Positions 60,774 through 64,000 of a stretch of DNA of 64,000 bases are shown here, one piece after another. The stretch covers positions 116,935 through 180,934 of the forward strand of contig NZ_BOMW01000026.1 in the NCBI RefSeq assembly GCF_016862395.1, given 5' to 3'. The notes below the pieces were generated by a model. It had not been told where the DNA came from. It saw only the letters and a program-made list of their open reading frames with translations, and searched no databases. The position numbers and the translations under genes are program-made. This DNA comes from Actinoplanes siamensis (GTDB taxonomy: Bacteria; Actinomycetota; Actinomycetes; Mycobacteriales; Micromonosporaceae). Each line of letters opens with the position of its first letter. The first letter of the stretch is position 1.

Positions 60774-62909
60774 GTGGCCCTAAGCCCTGAGATGCGTGCC
60801 CTCTTCGCCTGGCGGCGGGTCCTGGGCCGGGCCCGTGCTGTGCTGCGCAGCGCGATCACCACCTTCGTGGTGGTCACCCTGACCCTGTGGCTGATGCCCG
60901 GCGTGGCCGGCGCCGACATCCTGGACACGCTGAACCTGGTGGTCCTGGTCGCGGTCGTCGGCGCGGTGCTGCGGCCGCTGCTGCTGCTCGGGATTACCGC
61001 GCTGGGTGGCTGGGGCGCCATGCTGTTCGGCGTGATCACGCAGGTCGCGGTGATGGTGGTGGCGCTGCGACTGGACCCGGCCAACCGGATCCGCGGGCTG
61101 CCGACCCTCGTCGTCGCGGCGATCGTCGCCGTGATCTTCGCCGCCCTGCTGGACTGGATGGCCGACGCCGGCAGCGACGACACGTTCGTCCGGGAGGCGC
61201 GCCTGCTGATGCGCGGCGTGCGCCGCCGGGCCGCCCGGCGGTCCGGGGCGCCGTTGTTCACGCTGCGCCGGCCACGTCCGGGCACCGAGCCGGGCCTGCT
61301 CGTGGTCCAGCTCGACGGGGTCGCCGAGCCGGTGCTGCGCTGGGCGATCCGGGCCGGCAACCTGCCCGTCCTCGGGCAGTGGCTGCGCTCCGGCAGCCAC
61401 AGCCTGCGCCGCTGGCACACCGGGCTGCCGTCCACCACCCCGGCGTCCCAGGCCGGCATCCTGCACGGCGCGTCCCGGCAGATCCCGGCGTTCCGCTGGT
61501 TCGAGAAGGAGACCGGCAAGGTGATGGTCTCCAACCGGCCACGCGACGCCGCGGTGATCGAGCGCCGGCTCAGCGACGGCCGGGGCCTGCTCCGCGACGG
61601 CGGGGTGAGCATCGGCAACGCTTTCGGCGGGGACGCCGCGACCAGCCTGCTGACGGTGAGCCACGCGGCCCTGCCCGGCCGGTCGGCGCGCGGCTGGGCG
61701 GCGTTCATGGCCTCGCCGTACGGCTTCACCCGGGCGCTGGTCCTCGGCGTCGCCGAGGTCTTCACCGAGCTGCACCAGGCCCGCCTGCAGCGCCGGCGCA
61801 ACCTGCAGCCCCGGGTCAGCCGCTCCGGCGCCTATCTGGCCCTGCGCCCGGCCGCCATGCTGCTGCGCGACGTGAACGTCTCGCTGATCGCCGAGCAGAT
61901 GGCCCGCGGCGTCCCGGCGATCTACTGCGACCTGGTCGACTACGACGAGGTGGCCCACCACGCCGGCCCGGCCCGGCCGGAGTCGATGCGCCAGCTGGAG
62001 AGCCTGGACCGGATGCTCGGCGTGCTGGAGCGGCTCTCGCCCGAGGCGGCCCGGCGCTATCACCTGGTGGTGCTCTCCGACCACGGGCAGAGCCAGGGGG
62101 CCACGTTCCGGCAGCGGCACGGCGAGACCCTGGAGGAGGTGGTCGAGCGGCTCACCGCGGACCCGGCCGCCGGCCCCCGGGAACCGGCCGAGGAGCAGGG
62201 CCGCAGTGCCCCGGCGCCACCACCGGTATCCGCGGCGCTGCTGGTGCTCTCGTCCGGCAACCTGTCGCTGATCTACCTCACCCGCCGCACGCACCGGGTG
62301 CTGCGGGCCGAGATCGAGCAGACCTACCCCCGGCTGATCCCCGGGCTGGCCGCCCATCCGGGCATCGGTCTGGTCGTGGTCGGGGACCAGGACGGGCCGA
62401 TCGCCTACGGCCCGGGTGGCAGCCATCGGCTGCGGGAGGGCGTGGTCTCCGGGCAGGACCCCCTGCTGCCGTACGGGGATCGGGCGCGCGCCGACCTGCT
62501 GCGTCACCAGGAGGCGGCACACATCGGCGACCTGGTCGTGATCAGCGCGATGGACCCGGAGACCCAGGAGGTCGCCGCGTTCGAGGAGCTGGTCGGCTCG
62601 CACGGGGGACTGGGTGGGTGGCAGACCGACGCGATGCTGGTGCATCCCGCGGCGTGGACCGTCACCGGCGACCTGCACGGCCCGGACGCGGTGCACCGCC
62701 AGCTGATCGAGTGGCTGGTCATGCTCGGCCTGCGCGAACCGGACCGGCCCCCGGTCACCGCCGGCGAGCCGGTCTACGCCTCGGCCGAGGTGGCGGGCGA
62801 ACCCCTGGCCGACCGGCCGGTGGTCGGCGGACAGCAACCGGGCCACGGCCGTACCACCGGATCGTCAGCGGGCGCGGCCGGCGGCGGACCGCTCACCCGG
62901 AGCCCCTAG
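60774..62909 (+). CDS. Holin-like membrane domain fused to alkaline-phosphatase-type domain
   Basis: A 711-residue protein. Residues 25-145 form four membrane helices (ITTFVVVTLTLWLMPGVAGA, LVVLVAVVGAVLRPLLLLG and two more) like the phage-holin IV family. From about residue 175 an alkaline-phosphatase superfamily domain follows with LLVVQLDGVAEPVLRWAI, TGLPSTTPASQAGILHG (with the Thr nucleophile region), VDYDEVAHHAGP and VLSDHGQSQG, which supply the metal ligands of nucleotide pyrophosphatase/phosphodiesterases. It is probably a membrane-bound phosphoesterase of unknown substrate. GTG 60774 is used. The stop overlaps that of DedA in a CTAG. Confidence 0.85.
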   Translation: MALSPEMRALFAWRRVLGRARAVLRSAITTFVVVTLTLWLMPGVAGADILDTLNLVVLVAVVGAVLRPLLLLGITALGGWGAMLFGVITQVAVMVVALRLDPANRIRGLPTLVVAAIVAVIFAALLDWMADAGSDDTFVREARLLMRGVRRRAARRSGAPLFTLRRPRPGTEPGLLVVQLDGVAEPVLRWAIRAGNLPVLGQWLRSGSHSLRRWHTGLPSTTPASQAGILHGASRQIPAFRWFEKETGKVMVSNRPRDAAVIERRLSDGRGLLRDGGVSIGNAFGGDAATSLLTVSHAALPGRSARGWAAFMASPYGFTRALVLGVAEVFTELHQARLQRRRNLQPRVSRSGAYLALRPAAMLLRDVNVSLIAEQMARGVPAIYCDLVDYDEVAHHAGPARPESMRQLESLDRMLGVLERLSPEAARRYHLVVLSDHGQSQGATFRQRHGETLEEVVERLTADPAAGPREPAEEQGRSAPAPPPVSAALLVLSSGNLSLIYLTRRTHRVLRAEIEQTYPRLIPGLAAHPGIGLVVVGDQDGPIAYGPGGSHRLREGVVSGQDPLLPYGDRARADLLRHQEAAHIGDLVVISAMDPETQEVAAFEELVGSHGGLGGWQTDAMLVHPAAWTVTGDLHGPDAVHRQLIEWLVMLGLREPDRPPVTAGEPVYASAEVAGEPLADRPVVGGQQPGHGRTTGSSAGAAGGGPLTRSP

Positions 62910-63574
62910 GCCGGGTTCTCCTCGATCGGAGCGGCCGCCGTCGCGCGGGCCCGGCGCCGGCGGATGTGCCGGACGTGCAGCGTCACGTAGATCGCGACGG
63001 CCACCACCACTGCACCGATCGCCAGCCACTTGTACCGGTGGGCGTGCTCCATGATCGTCACCAGGTTCGCGCCGAGCAGGTACGACACCGTGGTCCACCA
63101 GCCCACCCAGAGCGCCGCGCCGATCGCGTTGTAGATCGTGAACGTCTTCCACGGCATCTTCGTGATCCCCGCGATCACGCCGTTGAGCTGCCGCAACCCG
63201 TCGATGAACCGGGCCACCACGATGATCCGGTTGCCGCGCCGGGCGAAGAACCGCTCGGCCTTCTCCAGGCGTTCCGGGGTGACCAGGATGTACTTCCCCC
63301 AGCGGTGCACCACTCTGCGGCCGCCACGCAGGCCGATCCAGTACCCGATGTTGTCGCCGATCACCGCGGCGAAGAAGCTGATCAACGCGACCACGTAGAT
63401 GTTCATCCGGCCGGCGCCGGCGTAGATCGACGCGGCCACCATGATCGTCTGTCCGGGCGCGGGCACCCCGAAGCTCTCCACGCCGATCACCACGGCGAGG
63501 GCCAGGTAACCCCAACGGTCCAGGATCGGGGCGACGCTGTGCAGGAACCCGGGAAGCTCGGCTGAAGGAGGCAT
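62906..63574 (-). CDS. DedA family membrane protein
   Basis: A 222-residue protein of the DedA/SNARE-associated family. The conserved segments are GVESFGVPAPGQTIMVAASIYAGAGRMN, SFFAAVIGDNIGYWIGLRGGRRVV, FARRGNRIIVVARFIDGLRQLNGVIAGITKM and FNAIGAALWVGWW-type helices. Recent work on other members shows roles in phospholipid recycling at the membrane. A basic tail (RHIRRRRARA) ends it. ATG 63574 has GGAGG before it. Its stop shares CTAG with the convergent phosphodiesterase gene. Confidence 0.92.
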   Translation of the reverse strand: MPPSAELPGFLHSVAPILDRWGYLALAVVIGVESFGVPAPGQTIMVAASIYAGAGRMNIYVVALISFFAAVIGDNIGYWIGLRGGRRVVHRWGKYILVTPERLEKAERFFARRGNRIIVVARFIDGLRQLNGVIAGITKMPWKTFTIYNAIGAALWVGWWTTVSYLLGANLVTIMEHAHRYKWLAIGAVVVAVAIYVTLHVRHIRRRRARATAAAPIEENPA

Positions 63575-63684
63575 CGGCTACACGGTAGCCGCCGTTTCTG
63601 ATGACGACCGCATGGACCTGTTCGGCAACAACGGTCAGACCTTTTTCGGTAGCGCTCCCATACACGTTCGGTTGAGATGAACGG

Positions 63685-63925
63685 ATGATCGACGTTCGTC
63701 AGGTCGCGACGGCCCGTCCCGGGCCTGCCCTGGCCGCCCTCTCGGTCGGCACCTTCGCCATCGGGATGACCGAATTAGTCATCATGGCCTGCTGCCGGAC
63801 GTCGCTGCCGACCTCGCGGTCAGCATTCCCACCGCAGGATCACTGATTTCCGGTACGCCGCAAGCGTGCTGATCGGCGGGCCGTTGGTGACCGCCCCGAT
63901 CCTGGCGGCGGTCCTGCTGCCGACC
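63685..63925 (+). pseudogene. Frameshifted, truncated MFS transporter gene
   Basis: ATG 63685 begins MIDVRQVATARPGPALAALSVGTFAIGMTELVIM, the first helix of a DHA1-type transporter. A single missing base after that breaks the frame; reading on in the next frame gives GLLPDVAADLAVSIPTAGSLIS, and one more missing base leads to YAASVLIGGPLVTAPILAAVLLP, the normal helix 2. The match then ends abruptly at a terminator. This is a remnant of about 80 codons with two single-base deletions. Confidence 0.8.
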
Positions 63926-63927
63926 GA

Positions 63928-63958
63928 AAGGCCCCGGTCCCACCAGGACCGGGGCCTT
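63928..63958. terminator. Terminator for minus-strand gene at right edge
   Basis: AAGGCCCCGGTCC (63928-63940) and its complement (63946-63958) form a 13-bp stem with a CACCA loop, 15 bases beyond the stop of the gene entering from the right. Confidence 0.85.
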
Positions 63959-63973
63959 CCGCAGTGATCGGGC

Positions 63974-64000
63974 TCAGATGGTCTCGGCGGCCAGCTGGTT
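63974..64000 (-). CDS. 3' end of an unidentified gene entering from the right
   Basis: The minus strand reads NQLAAETI followed by TGA at 63976-63974. The strong terminator right after it supports a genuine gene end. Eight residues are too few to name the product. Confidence 0.45.
   Translation of the reverse strand, partial: NQLAAETI

Overview
The window is very GC-rich chromosomal DNA from an actinomycete. The cell-division gene sepH, the DUF3027/DUF2530 pair, a MsiK-type sugar ATPase without permeases, many GTG starts and frequent leaderless genes all fit Actinomycetota. Several genes resemble Micromonosporaceae proteins as I remember them, so an Actinoplanes-like organism is my inference, not a proven assignment. 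I saw no rRNA, tRNA, CRISPR array, insertion sequence, prophage or large biosynthetic cluster.

Layout. 1-4.6 kb: cut-off MFS gene, DUF3027, DUF2530, a purine (NCS2) permease and a MarR regulator. 4.6-8.6 kb: MFS exporter, unknown protein, RNA cyclic phosphodiesterase (thpR) and sepH. 8.8-16.3 kb: metabolic genes (serC, citrate synthase, pdxH, MFS, aldose epimerase, nitroreductase, acyl-CoA dehydrogenase). 16.4-19 kb: DUF4230 and PspC proteins around a repeat-rich, decayed stretch. 19-24.2 kb: sugar ABC ATPase, anti-sigma-like kinase, beta-phosphoglucomutase and GH65 phosphorylase. 24.2-26.8 kb: two divergent secreted coiled-coil proteins, each behind its own c-di-AMP riboswitch. 26.9-28.5 kb: polysaccharide ABC exporter. 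28.7-34.4 kb: TetR, small proteins, a cysteine dioxygenase-rhodanese operon, a neprosin-domain protein and an ECF sigma/anti-sigma pair. 34.5-43.5 kb: MFS, response regulator, GNAT, quinone reductase, two-component system, MMPL transporter and two fluoride channel subunits. 43.5-50.6 kb: GGDEF-EAL protein, APC permease, MFS fragment, secreted peptidase, and a Mn2+ riboswitch before a TMEM165-type transporter. 50.6-64 kb: cyclase, two TPR proteins, UPF0104, NDH-2-like oxidoreductase, DHA2 exporter, unknown pair, lipoprotein, GH18, phosphodiesterase fusion, DedA, and an MFS pseudogene at the edge.

How the genes work together. The sugar block links import energy (MsiK-like), phosphorolysis (GH65) and conversion of beta-glucose 1-phosphate to glucose 6-phosphate. 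Two riboswitches tie envelope proteins to c-di-AMP and another ties a transporter to manganese. The cysteine dioxygenase-rhodanese operon handles thiol sulfur and carries a clear palindromic operator. CrcB1/CrcB2 would form a fluoride channel.

Notable structure. Many intergenic spacers hold degenerate tandem repeats (periods 17, 19-20, 24, 34-36, 49 and 63 bp). Three convergent gene pairs overlap at a shared CTAG stop. About a dozen genes show a -10 hexamer 5-8 bases before the start codon; in two of these the upstream gene's TAG stop is part of that hexamer. At least two transporter genes and one unknown gene look decayed.
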